A stretch of DNA of 64,000 nt. Origin: JASHPR01 sp963749145 (GTDB taxonomy: Bacteria > Actinomycetota > Actinomycetes > Streptosporangiales > Streptosporangiaceae). The notes beneath the pieces are model-generated. The model made no database searches, had not been told where the DNA came from, and worked only from the letters and a program-made list of their open reading frames with translations. Made by a program: the position numbers and the translations under genes. Below are positions 52,956 through 61,886 of the stretch, piece after piece. Numbering within the stretch: position 1 is the stretch's first letter; every line of letters starts with the position of its first letter. Location: assembly GCA_963749145.1 (NCBI GenBank), contig CAVVLN010000005.1:310001-374000 (forward strand), written 5' to 3'.

Positions 52956-53783
52956 ATGGCGGATTCAGAAGCGGCCGGCGAGGCGACGCAGCACCCAGAA
53001 GACCACGGCGGCCCGGGGGCCCGGGCTCATCCCGTGGCCGGCGGCCACCGGCTCTCCGACCCATGGGCCGAGTTGATGCGGCTCGCCGACCAGGTGGCCG
53101 CGGGCCGGGTCGCGGGCGCGGTGGTCCCGGCCTGGCGGCGCCGGACCAGGGGCGAGCACCGATGGCCGGTGACCGCGAGCGTCGTGGTCGCGATCGTGCT
53201 GCAGATGCTGCTCTCGGACACGCTGAACAAGCCGCTGCCGCACTACCTCCTGCCGTCGCTCGAGGTGGCGCTGGGCATCGGCCTCAGCATCGCCAACCCG
53301 GTACGGATCGAGCGGGGCGGGACGTTGGTGCGGGCGGCCAGCATCGCGCTGATCGTGCTGATCTCGGCGGCCAACGCGGGCTCGGCCATCCTCCTGATCC
53401 GGGCGATCCTGGAGACGCTGCCCAGCACCGCCCATGCCGCGCCGCTGCTGGCCTCGGGGGCATCGATCTGGGCCACCAACGTGATCGCGTTCGGGCTCTG
53501 GTACTGGGAGTTCGACCGCGGCGGCCCGGTCCGCCGGGCCGAGGGCACCGCCCAGCACCCCGATCTCATGTTCCCGCAGATGGCCTCGCCCGAGCTCGCG
53601 CCGCCGGGCTGGGAGCCGTACTTCGTCGACTACCTCTACATGTCGTTCACGAACGCGACCGCCTTCAGCCCGACCGACGTGATGCCGCTGGCCCGGTGGG
53701 CCAAGATGACGATGGCGGTGCAGTCCGCGGTGTCGCTCCTGGTCGGCGCGCTGGTCATCGCCCGGGCGGTCAACATCCTCTAG
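52956..53783 (+). CDS. Integral membrane protein (DUF1345-like)
   Basis: 275 residues from the ATG at 52956. Four to five membrane segments follow a polar N-terminus (1-70): WPVTASVVVAIVLQMLL, HYLLPSLEVALGIGLSIA, AASIALIVLISAANAGSAILL, IWATNVIAFGLWYWEF, and a last one at 245-273. The motif YLYMSFTNATAFSPTDVMPL before the last helix is reminiscent of DUF1345-type proteins. Function unknown. Confidence 0.7.
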   Translation: MADSEAAGEATQHPEDHGGPGARAHPVAGGHRLSDPWAELMRLADQVAAGRVAGAVVPAWRRRTRGEHRWPVTASVVVAIVLQMLLSDTLNKPLPHYLLPSLEVALGIGLSIANPVRIERGGTLVRAASIALIVLISAANAGSAILLIRAILETLPSTAHAAPLLASGASIWATNVIAFGLWYWEFDRGGPVRRAEGTAQHPDLMFPQMASPELAPPGWEPYFVDYLYMSFTNATAFSPTDVMPLARWAKMTMAVQSAVSLLVGALVIARAVNIL

Positions 53784-53867
53784 CCCCGCGGTTGTCTGTC
53801 GGGCTTGGCGACGGCAGGCCTGCCGGTTGTTCTTGGCCGCAGTTACCCGCAGGTAGTATACTCCTAG

Positions 53868-53881
53868 TTACTGGCGAGTAA
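53868..53881. promoter_or_regulatory. Operator-like palindrome TTACT-GGCG-AGTAA
   Basis: A perfect 5-4-5 inverted repeat 30 bp before the ATG of the acyl-CoA dehydrogenase gene, in an AT-rich patch just downstream of a possible -10 (TAGTAT, 53854-53859). The layout suits TetR-family repression of fatty-acid genes. No TetR gene is in the neighbourhood. Confidence 0.6.
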
Positions 53882-53910
53882 TATGTCGCCGACCAGGGCG
53901 GGGAGGCACG

Positions 53911-55741
53911 ATGGGGCACTACAAGAGCAACCTCCGGGATATCGAGTTCAACCTGTTCGAATTGCTGCGGCGTCAGGACGTGCTGGGCTCGGAGTACTTC
54001 CCCGAGGTTGACGAGGAGACGGCCCGCGGGATCCTGGCCGAAGTGGAGAGGCTGGCCGCCGGCCTCGATCGCGGACTCCTACGTCGAGGCCGACCGAAAC
54101 CCGCCGGTATTCGACCCCGCGACCTCGTCGGTGCGCATGCCCGAGGCGTTCAAGAAGTCCTTCCAGGCGTTCGTGGACGCGGAGTGGTTCCGCCTCGAGC
54201 TGCCGGCGGCGCTCGGCGGTACCCAGGCGCCGCGGTCGCTGCACTGGGCCGTGGCGGAGTTCATCCTCGGGGCTAACCCGGCGATCTGGATGTACGCCAG
54301 CGGCGCCTCGATGGCCCACGCCCTGTGGCGCATGGGCACGCCCGAGCAGAAGCGGTTCGCGACCCAGGCGATTGAGCGCAAATGGACATCGACGATGGCG
54401 CTGACCGAGCCCGACGCCGGATCCGACGTCGGTGCCGGGCGCACCAAGGCGATCCGCCAGCCGGACGGGACCTGGCACGTCGAGGGCGTGAAGCGGTTCA
54501 TCACCGGCGCCGAGCACGACATGGCGGAGAACATCTTCCACCTGGTGCTGGCCCGCCCCGAGGGCGCCGGCCCGGGCACCAAGGGCCTGTCGATGTTCCT
54601 CGTGCCCAAGTACCTGGTGGCCCCCGACGGCACGCTCGGCGAGCGCAACGGCGTATACGCCACCAACGTCGAGCACAAGATGGGGCTGAAGGCCTCCACC
54701 ACCTGTGAGCTGACCTTCGGCGGCGGTGACCGGCCGGCGGTCGGCACGCTTGTGGGCGACGTGCACGACGGCATCAAGCAGATGTTCGTCATCATCGAGT
54801 TCGCCCGGATGATGGTCGGCACCAAGGCCATCGCCACGCTGTCGACGGGCTATCTCACCGCCCTGGACTACGCGCGGGCCCGGGTGCAGGGCGCCGACCT
54901 CACCCAGATCACCGACAAGGCCGCGCCGCGGGTCACGATCATCCACCACCCCGACGTCCGCAGGCTGCTGATGCTGCAGAAGGCGTACGCGGAGGGCATG
55001 CGGGCGCTGGCTTTGTACACCGCGACCTTCCAGGATGCGGTGCAGGTGGCCGAGGCCCAGGGCACGACCGACCCGCTGGCCGCCGGCCTCAACGACCTGC
55101 TGCTCCCGATCGTCAAGGGCGTCGGCTCGGAGCGGGCCTACGAGATGCTGACCCACTCGCTGCAGACCCTGGGCGGCTCCGGCTTCCTGCCGGACTACCC
55201 GATCGAGCAGTACATCCGGGACGCGAAGATCGACAGCCTCTACGAGGGCACCACCGCGATCCAGGGCATGGACCTGTACTTCCGCAAGATCGTCCGGGAC
55301 GAGGGGAAGGCGCTCGGCTGCCTGCTCGGGCAGATCAGGGACTTCGCGGCCGCGGACGCGGGCAACGGCCGGCTCAAGGCCGAGCGCACCGCGCTGGCCC
55401 GGGCGGCCGGCGATGTCGAGGCCATGATCACCGTGATGCACGACTACCTGGTCGGGAGCGCGGAGCAGCCCGCGGAGATCTACCGGGTCGGGCTCAACAC
55501 CACGCGGCTGCTGCTGGCCCTCGGCGACCTGATCATCGGCTGGCTGCTGGCCCGCCAGGCGGAGATCGCGCTGGGCCGGCTCGACGAGCCCGGGCCAGCC
55601 GGTGAACGGGCGTTCTACGAGGGCAAGATCGCCGCCGCCCGGTTCTTCGCCGCGACGGTGCTGCCCAGGCTGGCCCTGGACCGGGAACTGGCCGAAGCCA
55701 CGACCACGGACCTGATGGACCTGCCCGAGGAAGCCTTCTGA
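53911..55741 (+). CDS. Acyl-CoA dehydrogenase, frameshifted near the N-terminus
   Basis: About 609 residues when joined. The true start is ATG 53911 (GGGAGG upstream): GHYKSNLRDIEFNLFELLRR to LAEVERLAAG. Then the frame must shift, because the rest (IADSYVEADRNPPVFDP onward) lies in another frame and continues to 55741. One extra T in ggcctcgatc (about 54076) explains it. Downstream landmarks are MALTEPDAGSDVGAGRTKAI, VEGVKRFITGAEHD and YEGTTAIQGMDLYFRKI, with Glu in YEG as the catalytic base. It is the long (C-terminally extended) type. It may be an assembly error. Confidence 0.85.
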
Positions 55742-55755
55742 CCCGCGCCCAGATC

Positions 55756-55800
55756 AGCGGGGAATCGTGTCGGCCACTATGACCAACACGATTCCCCGCT
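55756..55800. terminator. Bidirectional terminator
   Basis: A perfect 15-bp stem (AGCGGGGAATCGTGT, complement at 55786-55800) with a 15-base loop, between the acyl-CoA dehydrogenase and Dabb genes. Confidence 0.85.
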
Positions 55801-55825
55801 GTCCGAGCATGGCCGGGGCGGCGGG

Positions 55826-56119
55826 TCAGATCTCGTACTGGATCGCGACGCGTTCCTTGATGATCGGGTTGACCACCTGCTCCACGATCGCGCGGTGGGC
55901 CGGATGGTTGCGGTAGGCCAGGTAGCTCGCCGCGTCGTCGAAGTCGGCGACGATCGCGAAGTTGAAGTTGCCCGCCACGACTCCGGCATCGGGCCCGACG
56001 TGGTAGGCGCGCAAGCCGCTCATCAGCGGCGGCAGCGTGCGGAGTTCCTCGACCACTCGCCGCTTCTGCTGGTCGGTGGCCTCGGGACTCCAGGCGAATA
56101 ACACCACGTGCCTCAGCAT
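55826..56119 (-). CDS. Dabb (dimeric alpha-beta barrel) stress-response protein
   Basis: 97 residues. LRHVVLFAWSPEATDQQKRR, GLRAYHVGPDAG and FNFAIVADFDDAASYLAYRNHPAHRAIVEQVVNPI are the family features. These small proteins form dimers; function is mostly unknown, some are cyclases. It has its own promoter space upstream, where the 27-bp repeat array lies. Confidence 0.85.
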   Translation of the reverse strand: MLRHVVLFAWSPEATDQQKRRVVEELRTLPPLMSGLRAYHVGPDAGVVAGNFNFAIVADFDDAASYLAYRNHPAHRAIVEQVVNPIIKERVAIQYEI

Positions 56120-56125
56120 CGTGAT

Positions 56126-56232
56126 CCCTTCGGTAGCGGGGGTAGGTCAGGGCCCTTCGGTAGCGGGGGTGGGCTAGGGCCCTTCGGTAGCGGGGTGGCT
56201 CAGGGCCCTTCGGCAGCGCGGGGCTGACCGGG
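56126..56232. repeat. 27-bp tandem repeats (four copies)
   Basis: cccttcggtagcgggg or a near copy starts at 56126, 56153, 56180 and 56206. The array lies between the Dabb start and the end of the E2 gene, just where the E2 transcript would end. Confidence 0.9.
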
Positions 56233-56235
56233 GGC

Positions 56236-57762
56236 TCAGGACCAGGCGAGCATCCGCAGCGGGTCCTCCAGCATCGCGCCGATGTCCCGGAGCACCGCGG
56301 AGCCCAGGTCGCCGTCGACAATGCGGTGGTCGAAGGACAGGGCCAGGGTCGTGACCTTGCGGACCGCAAGCTGGCCCTGGTGCACCCACGGGGCGTCCTT
56401 CACCCGCCCGAACGCCAGGATGGCCGCCTCGCCGGGCGACAGGATGGGGGTGCCGGTGTCCACGCCGAAGACGCCGACATTCGTGATCGTTATGGTTCCC
56501 CCGCGCAGGTCGGCCGGGGTCGCCTTGCCGGCCCGGGCGGTCTCGGTGAGCTCGGCCAGCGCGCGGGCCAGCCCGGGCAGCGAGAGCGCGTGGGCGTCCC
56601 TGATGTTGGGCACCATCAGCCCGCGATCGGTGGCGGCGGCGACGCCCAGGTTGACGTAGTGCCGGACGACGATCTCCTGGGCCTCCTCGTCCCAGGAGGA
56701 GTTGATCATCGGGTGCCTGGCCACCGCGATCATCAGCGCCCGGGCCACCAGCAACAGCGGTGACACCCGGACCTCGCTGAACTCGGGCAGCGGCCGCAGG
56801 CGGGCCGTGGCGGCCATCGTCTCGGTGATGTCGATCTGCAGGAACTCGGTGACGTGCGGGGCGGAGAAGGCACTGCCGACCATCGCCGCGGCCATGTGCT
56901 TGCGTACGCCGCGGATCGCGATGCGCTCCTCCCGCGCCACGGCGGTGACCGGCGCGAACTGGGCCGGCGAGGCGGCGCCCTCGGACGGGGCCGGCTCCAC
57001 GGCAGCCAGGCCGCGCGCCGCCGACTGCACGTCGTCCCGGGTGATCGAGCCGCCTGGGCCGGTTCCCGACAGCCGGGTCAGGTCGACGCCCAGGTCCTTG
57101 GCTAGCTTGCGGACCGGTGGCTTGGCCAGCACGGCGGCGGCTCTGTCGCCGGAGGCCGCCGGGCGGGCCCGCGCAGCCGCGGGAGGGACGGCCGCAGGAG
57201 GGACGGCGGGCGAGGCGCCGGCGGGCCCGGCACCAGGGGGCGACGCGCTGGCGGGCGCCGCGCCGGTGGCGGCCGGCGCGACCCGGGGAGCCTGGCTCCG
57301 GGACACGGCCGGGGCCTTGCGGGGGCGCCGGGTGGTCGCGCTCGGCTTGACCCCGGAACCGACCAGCACGGACTGGCGCTCCTCCTCCTTGGGCGCCAGG
57401 GTCCCGTGGATCCCGGGCTCGGCCCCGCCCTCGGCGGGCGGCGGGGGTACCAGGTCCGCGCTGGTGCTCCCGCGGGGAGGGGGAGGCTGGCCGGGCGCCG
57501 GGGCGCTGCCCGCGTCCGGGCCCACCTCGACCGAGATGATGGGCGTGCCGACGTCGGCGGTCGTGCCCTCCGGCACGAGCAGCCCGGCCACCACGCCCTC
57601 GTACGGGGAGGGCAGCTCGACCACGGCCTTGGCGGTCTCGATCTCCACGATGATCTGGTTGATCGTCACCCGGTCGCCCGGCTGCACGTGCCACTTGATG
57701 ATGTCGGCCTCGGTCAGGCCCTCGCCCACGTCGGGCAGCCGGAACTGCTTGAGCTCGGACAT
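56236..57762 (-). CDS. Dihydrolipoamide acyltransferase (E2) of a 2-oxoacid dehydrogenase
   Basis: 508 residues. The lipoyl domain has Lys45 (EIETAKAVVELPS); the peripheral subunit-binding domain is about 215-250 (VRKLAKDLGVDLTRLSGTGPGG); the catalytic domain ends LSFDHRIVDGDLGSAVL with His479 and Asp483. It transfers the acyl group to CoA. It is the third gene of the E1alpha-E1beta-E2 operon, 9 bp after E1beta. The single lipoyl domain and gene order fit branched-chain or pyruvate complexes; no E3 gene is included. Confidence 0.93.
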   Translation of the reverse strand: MSELKQFRLPDVGEGLTEADIIKWHVQPGDRVTINQIIVEIETAKAVVELPSPYEGVVAGLLVPEGTTADVGTPIISVEVGPDAGSAPAPGQPPPPRGSTSADLVPPPPAEGGAEPGIHGTLAPKEEERQSVLVGSGVKPSATTRRPRKAPAVSRSQAPRVAPAATGAAPASASPPGAGPAGASPAVPPAAVPPAAARARPAASGDRAAAVLAKPPVRKLAKDLGVDLTRLSGTGPGGSITRDDVQSAARGLAAVEPAPSEGAASPAQFAPVTAVAREERIAIRGVRKHMAAAMVGSAFSAPHVTEFLQIDITETMAATARLRPLPEFSEVRVSPLLLVARALMIAVARHPMINSSWDEEAQEIVVRHYVNLGVAAATDRGLMVPNIRDAHALSLPGLARALAELTETARAGKATPADLRGGTITITNVGVFGVDTGTPILSPGEAAILAFGRVKDAPWVHQGQLAVRKVTTLALSFDHRIVDGDLGSAVLRDIGAMLEDPLRMLAWS

Positions 57763-57771
57763 GCGGCCCCC

Positions 57772-58755
57772 TCAGTAGCCAAAGGTGCGGTCGACGGCGT
57801 CCAGCACCCGGTCCAGGTCCGGCAGGTAGTGCTCCTCGATCCGCGAGGGCGGGTACGGGGCGGAGAACGCGCCGACCCGCAGCACCGGCGCCTCCAGCTG
57901 GTAGAAGCACTCCTCGGTGATCCTAGCCGCGATCTCGGCACCGAGGCCGCCGGTGACCGGCGCCTCGTGGGCGACCACGCACCGGCCCGTGCGCCGGACC
58001 GACTCGAAGATCGTGCCGGTGTCCAGCGGCGAGAGCGACCGCAGGTCGATGACCTCCAGCGAGCGCCCCTCGTGGCCGGCGGCCACCGCCGCCGCGGCAC
58101 AGGTCCGGACCATCGGGCCGTAGCAGAGCACGGTCACGTCCGTGCCGCTGATCACGGTCCGGGCCCGGCCGAGCGGCAGCGCCGCGGCCAGGCCGCCGGC
58201 GGTGTCCACGTCGGCCCGGTCCCAGTACCGCCGCTTGGGCTCGAAGAAGATCACCGGGTCGTCGCAGCTGATCGCGAGCTGGATCATCGCGTAGGCGTCG
58301 GCGGGGTCGCCGCAGGCCACCACGCGCAGCCCGGCGGTGTGCGTGAACAGCGCCTCGGGGGATTCGCTGTGGTGCTCGACCGCGCCGATGCCGCCGCCGC
58401 ACGGGATCCTGATCACCACCGGCAGGCTGAGGAGGCCGAGCGAGCGGAACCGCATCTTGGCCAGCTGGGTGGTGATCTGGTCGAAGGCCGGGAACACGAA
58501 GCCGTCGAACTGGATCTCGCACACCGGGCGGTAGCCGCGCAGGGCCAGCCCGATCGCGGTGCCCACGATGCCGGACTCGGCCAGCGGGGTGTCCACGACC
58601 CGGGCCTCGCCGAAGTCCTTCTGCAGCCCGTCGGTGACCCGGAAGACCCCGCCGAGCTTCCCGACGTCCTCGCCCATGATCAGGACCTTCGGGTCGCTCT
58701 CCAGGGCCTTGCGCAGCCCCTCGTTCAGGGCCTTGGACAGGGTGAGCCTGGTCAT
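57772..58755 (-). CDS. 2-oxoacid dehydrogenase E1 beta subunit
   Basis: 327 residues. TPP-domain features include LIMGEDVGKLGGVFRVTDGL, ESGIVGTAIGLALRGYRPVCEIQF and the phosphate-contact GGGIGAVEHHSESPEA. It works as an alpha2beta2 tetramer with E1alpha, decarboxylating a 2-oxoacid. The ATG at 58755 overlaps the E1alpha stop by 4 bp (ATGA), indicating translational coupling. Confidence 0.93.
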   Translation of the reverse strand: MTRLTLSKALNEGLRKALESDPKVLIMGEDVGKLGGVFRVTDGLQKDFGEARVVDTPLAESGIVGTAIGLALRGYRPVCEIQFDGFVFPAFDQITTQLAKMRFRSLGLLSLPVVIRIPCGGGIGAVEHHSESPEALFTHTAGLRVVACGDPADAYAMIQLAISCDDPVIFFEPKRRYWDRADVDTAGGLAAALPLGRARTVISGTDVTVLCYGPMVRTCAAAAVAAGHEGRSLEVIDLRSLSPLDTGTIFESVRRTGRCVVAHEAPVTGGLGAEIAARITEECFYQLEAPVLRVGAFSAPYPPSRIEEHYLPDLDRVLDAVDRTFGY

Positions 58756-59897
58756 CGCCCGGCCTCCTCGAACGTCTCGAGATAGGCGGCGTACTGGTCG
58801 CGCTCCGCCTCCAGCAGCGGGCTCGGCTCGGCGTAGACGTTGTCGAACATGCTCAGCGGACTGGGGTCGGGCATCTGGAGGCACGCCTTCCTGATCCTGG
58901 CGCCGACCTCGGCCGCCTCGGCCTCGAGGTCGGTGAAGAACTGCTCGTCCGCCGCCTGCGAGCGGACCAGGTACGCCTTGACCCGCTCGATCGGGTCCTT
59001 GAGCTTCCACGTCTCCAGCTCGGCGGCCAGCCGGTACCTGGTCGGGTCGTCGGTCGTGGTGTGGGCGCCCATCCGGTAGGTGAACGCCTCGATCAGGGTC
59101 GGGCCCTGGCCCTCCCGGGCCGCCTGCATCGCCTTCCTGGTCACTGCCAGGCAGGCGAGCACGTCGTTGCCGTCGACCCGGACGCCGGGGAAGCCGAAGC
59201 CGTGCGCCCGCCGGTACAGCGGGACCCGGCTCTGCCGCTCCAGCGGCTCGGAGATCGCCCACTGGTTGTTCTGGCAGAAGAACACGACCGGCGCGTTCGT
59301 TACCGAGGCCCAGATGAACGCCTCGTTCACGTCGCCCTGGCTGGTCGCGCCGTCACCGAAGTAGGCGATGACCGCCTCGCCGTCCTCGCCCACGGCGCCG
59401 TCGCGCTGGATGCCCATCGCGTAGCCCGTCGCGTGCAGCGTCTGGCTGCCGATCACGATCGTGTACAGGTGGAAGTTGTGCGCCTTGGGATCCCAGCCGC
59501 CGTGGCTGACGCCCCGGTACAGCTCGAGCAGCTTGGCCGGGTCCAGGCCCCGGCACCAGGCCACGCCGTGCTCGCGGTAGGTGGGGAAGGCCATGTCCCT
59601 GGGCCCGAGCGCCCGGCCCGAGCCGACCTGCGCGGCCTCCTGGCCGAGCAGCGAGGCCCAGATGCCCAGCTCGCCCTGGCGCTGCAGCGCGATCGCCTCG
59701 AAGTCGATCCGGCGCACGAGCACCAGGTCGCGGTACAGCGCCCGGATCTCCTCCGCCGATATCTCGAGCGGGTAATCGGGATGATCGACCCGCTCACCCT
59801 CAGGGGTCAGAAGCTGAATGAACTCCGCTGACTCCGGTTGCCCGCCGTGGCGGAGGAAATCAGCTGAAGCAGCTCGTCCGGCGTCATTGACGGTCAC
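58752..59897 (-). CDS. 2-oxoacid dehydrogenase E1 alpha subunit
   Basis: 381 residues. The TPP motif runs from GDGATSQGDVNEAF to the final CQNN (residues 181-211). RQGELGIWASLLGQEAAQVG and YREHGVAWCRG are further family features. It resembles mycobacterial BkdA (branched-chain keto acid dehydrogenase) in length and layout, but pyruvate cannot be excluded from sequence alone. It is the first gene of the operon; the purS gene is divergent 230 bp away. Confidence 0.92.
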   Translation of the reverse strand: MTVNDAGRAASADFLRHGGQPESAEFIQLLTPEGERVDHPDYPLEISAEEIRALYRDLVLVRRIDFEAIALQRQGELGIWASLLGQEAAQVGSGRALGPRDMAFPTYREHGVAWCRGLDPAKLLELYRGVSHGGWDPKAHNFHLYTIVIGSQTLHATGYAMGIQRDGAVGEDGEAVIAYFGDGATSQGDVNEAFIWASVTNAPVVFFCQNNQWAISEPLERQSRVPLYRRAHGFGFPGVRVDGNDVLACLAVTRKAMQAAREGQGPTLIEAFTYRMGAHTTTDDPTRYRLAAELETWKLKDPIERVKAYLVRSQAADEQFFTDLEAEAAEVGARIRKACLQMPDPSPLSMFDNVYAEPSPLLEAERDQYAAYLETFEEAGR

Positions 59898-60125
59898 GTG
59901 CCACTCCTCGCTTGCTCGGGGCCGGTCGCACAGGGCGCTGACCGGCCGGTCTGTACTAGGCCGGCGCCCGCTGTGACAGTACCCGCCGCCAGGCGGCGCG
60001 GGAGGTCAAGCGGTCGCAGTCCGATACAAATCCATCGTGACAGACATCACCGCATGCCTCCGCCAGAAGCCCTGCCCGCGGCGCCTGGATCTAACCCGGG
60101 GCGCGGCTGGCGTACGCTGCCATCC

Positions 60126-60377
60126 GTGGCCAGAGTCGTCGTCGAAGTGATGCTCAAGCCCGAGATCCACGACCCGCAGGGCGAGGCGATCGCGAGCGCG
60201 TGCCATCGGCTGGGTTTCGGCCAGGTCGCCGGTGTCCGCCAGGGCAAGCGGTTCGAGGTCGAGCTCAGCGATCCGGCTGGTGAGGCCGATGAGGCCGCCG
60301 TGGCGCGAGTAGCTGAACTGGCCGGTGAGCTGCTGGCCAACCCGGTGATCGAGGAGTTCTCGGTCCGGCCCGCCTGA
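60126..60377 (+). CDS. purS: Phosphoribosylformylglycinamidine synthase, PurS subunit
   Basis: 83 residues from the GTG at 60126. VVVEVMLKPEIHDPQGEAIASACHRLG and FEVELSDP with the C-terminal LLANPVIEEFSVR are typical. PurS bridges PurQ and PurL in the FGAM synthetase complex of purine synthesis. An unrelated ATPase gene separates it from purQ. Confidence 0.92.
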   Translation: MARVVVEVMLKPEIHDPQGEAIASACHRLGFGQVAGVRQGKRFEVELSDPAGEADEAAVARVAELAGELLANPVIEEFSVRPA

Positions 60378-60545
60378 ACGGGCCAGTTCCGGCCGCCTGA
60401 ACTGACCCCGGGCCGGCGCCGTTAACGACAGAGAACGGCACTGTTCGTCCAGAGATCGCCCAAGTTCATGGTTACCACGGCCCGTCACGGGAAACCTTCA
60501 CAATGTGGTCAGCATGACCTGTGAATTCGGGGAGCCTAGGAGCGG

Positions 60546-61169
60546 ATGCGTACTCGGGTGACGACGGCCGAGCCGCCAGAGGCTGGCGCTCGGTTCTGCC
60601 TGTTGTTTCCCCGCGAAACCATCAGCGTCCCGGTCATGCGCCGGGTACTCGGCGAGACCCTGGACAAGCTCGGAGTCGACGAGGAGTGCGTCGCCGACCT
60701 GCTGCTCGCCGTGACCGAGGCGTGCACGAATGTGCTGCGGCACAGCGGCCCCGGGTTCCGGTACGAGGTCATCGCGGCGGTCGGCCAGCACAGCTGCGTG
60801 CTCGAGGTGGTCGACAACGGCCGCGGGTTCGACCCGGCCGCGCTGCCGGCGCACGGCCTGCCGCTGCGCTCGGTGCCCCGCTTCCGGCGGCGGCGCCCGC
60901 CCGTCCAGTGGCCGTTCCCCCCGCCGCCCGCGTCGTCGGCCCGGCGCAACCGCCTGTCCCGGGTCCGGCGCAACGCGGAGGCGCGGGCCCTGGCCCAGCT
61001 GCCCGAGTCCGGCCGGGGGCTGGCCATCATGCGGGCCTGCGTCGACGACGTGACGCTGCGCAGCCGGCCGGGGCGCGGCACGGTGGTCTCCCTGCAGAAG
61101 CGGATCGAGCTGCGCAGCGACGCGCCGCTGGCGCACCCCGAGGCCGTGTCGCTGAGGGACGCCGGCTGA
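60546..61169 (+). CDS. RsbW-like ATP-binding protein inside the pur gene cluster
   Basis: 207 residues. N box EACTNVLRHS, G1 DNGRGFDPAAL, G2 SGRGLAIMRACVDDVTLRS. Between G1 and G2 there is a long basic/Pro-rich insert (about 103-155: RFRRRRPP and so on) that ordinary RsbW proteins lack. It likely binds ATP and regulates a sigma factor or antagonist; a link to purine metabolism is only positional. The ATG has GGAGC upstream. It lies 168 bp after purS and 40 bp before purQ. Confidence 0.85.
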   Translation: MRTRVTTAEPPEAGARFCLLFPRETISVPVMRRVLGETLDKLGVDEECVADLLLAVTEACTNVLRHSGPGFRYEVIAAVGQHSCVLEVVDNGRGFDPAALPAHGLPLRSVPRFRRRRPPVQWPFPPPPASSARRNRLSRVRRNAEARALAQLPESGRGLAIMRACVDDVTLRSRPGRGTVVSLQKRIELRSDAPLAHPEAVSLRDAG

Positions 61170-61209
61170 GCCGGTAATCTGCCTGCATGGCGGCTGCACG
61201 AGGACGCTC

Positions 61210-61886
61210 ATGACCGCCCGCGTCGGGGTCATCACGTTTCCCGGGTCACTCGATGACCAGGACGCGGCCCGGGCCATCCGGCGGGCCGGCGCCGCGGCCG
61301 TCTCGCTCTGGCACGGTCAGCGCGGCCTGCGCGGCGTCGACGCGGTGGTTCTGCCGGGGGGCTTCTCCTACGGCGATTACCTGCGCTGCGGGGCGATAGC
61401 CCGGTTCGCGCCGGTGATGGCGGAGCTGGTGCCCGCGGCCCGGGCCGGCCTGCCGGTGCTCGGCATCTGCAACGGGTTCCAGATTCTGTGCGAGGCGCAC
61501 CTGCTGCCGGGGGCGCTGACCCGCAACAGCGGGCTGCGCTTCATCAGCCGCGAGGTCGCCGTCCGGGTGGAGAACACCAGGACACCCTGGACCCGCGACT
61601 ACGCGCCGGGCCAGGAGCTGACGCTGGTGCTGAAGAGCGGCGAGGGCGCCTACGTCGCCGACCGGGCCACGCTGTCCCGGCTCGAGGAGCGGCACCAGGT
61701 GCTGGCCCGCTACGCCGGCCCAGCCCGAACGGCTCCGCGGCCGGCATCGCCGGGATCTGCAGCGAGGACGGTAATGTCGCCGGGCTGATGCCGCACCCCG
61801 AGCACGCGATCGACGCGCTCACCGGGCCCGGTGCGGACGGGCTCGGATTCTTCACCTCGGCCGTGCGCGCCCTGGTCTCCGCGTGA
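61210..61886 (+). CDS. purQ: Phosphoribosylformylglycinamidine synthase, PurQ subunit (frameshifted)
   Basis: Reads ARVGVITFPGSLDDQDAARA, VVLPGGFSYGDYLRCGAIA and the glutaminase nucleophile Cys87 in GICNGFQ, then RYAGPARTAP goes out of frame at about 61718. The other frame resumes SPNGSAAGIAGICSEDGNVAGL and has the catalytic His and Glu in MPHPEHAID, ending at 61886. One lost base in ggcccagccc explains it. Uncorrected, the enzyme would lack its His/Glu and be inactive, although an essential purine step depends on it. The ATG has GAGGACG upstream; the true stop overlaps purL (GTGA). Confidence 0.88.
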
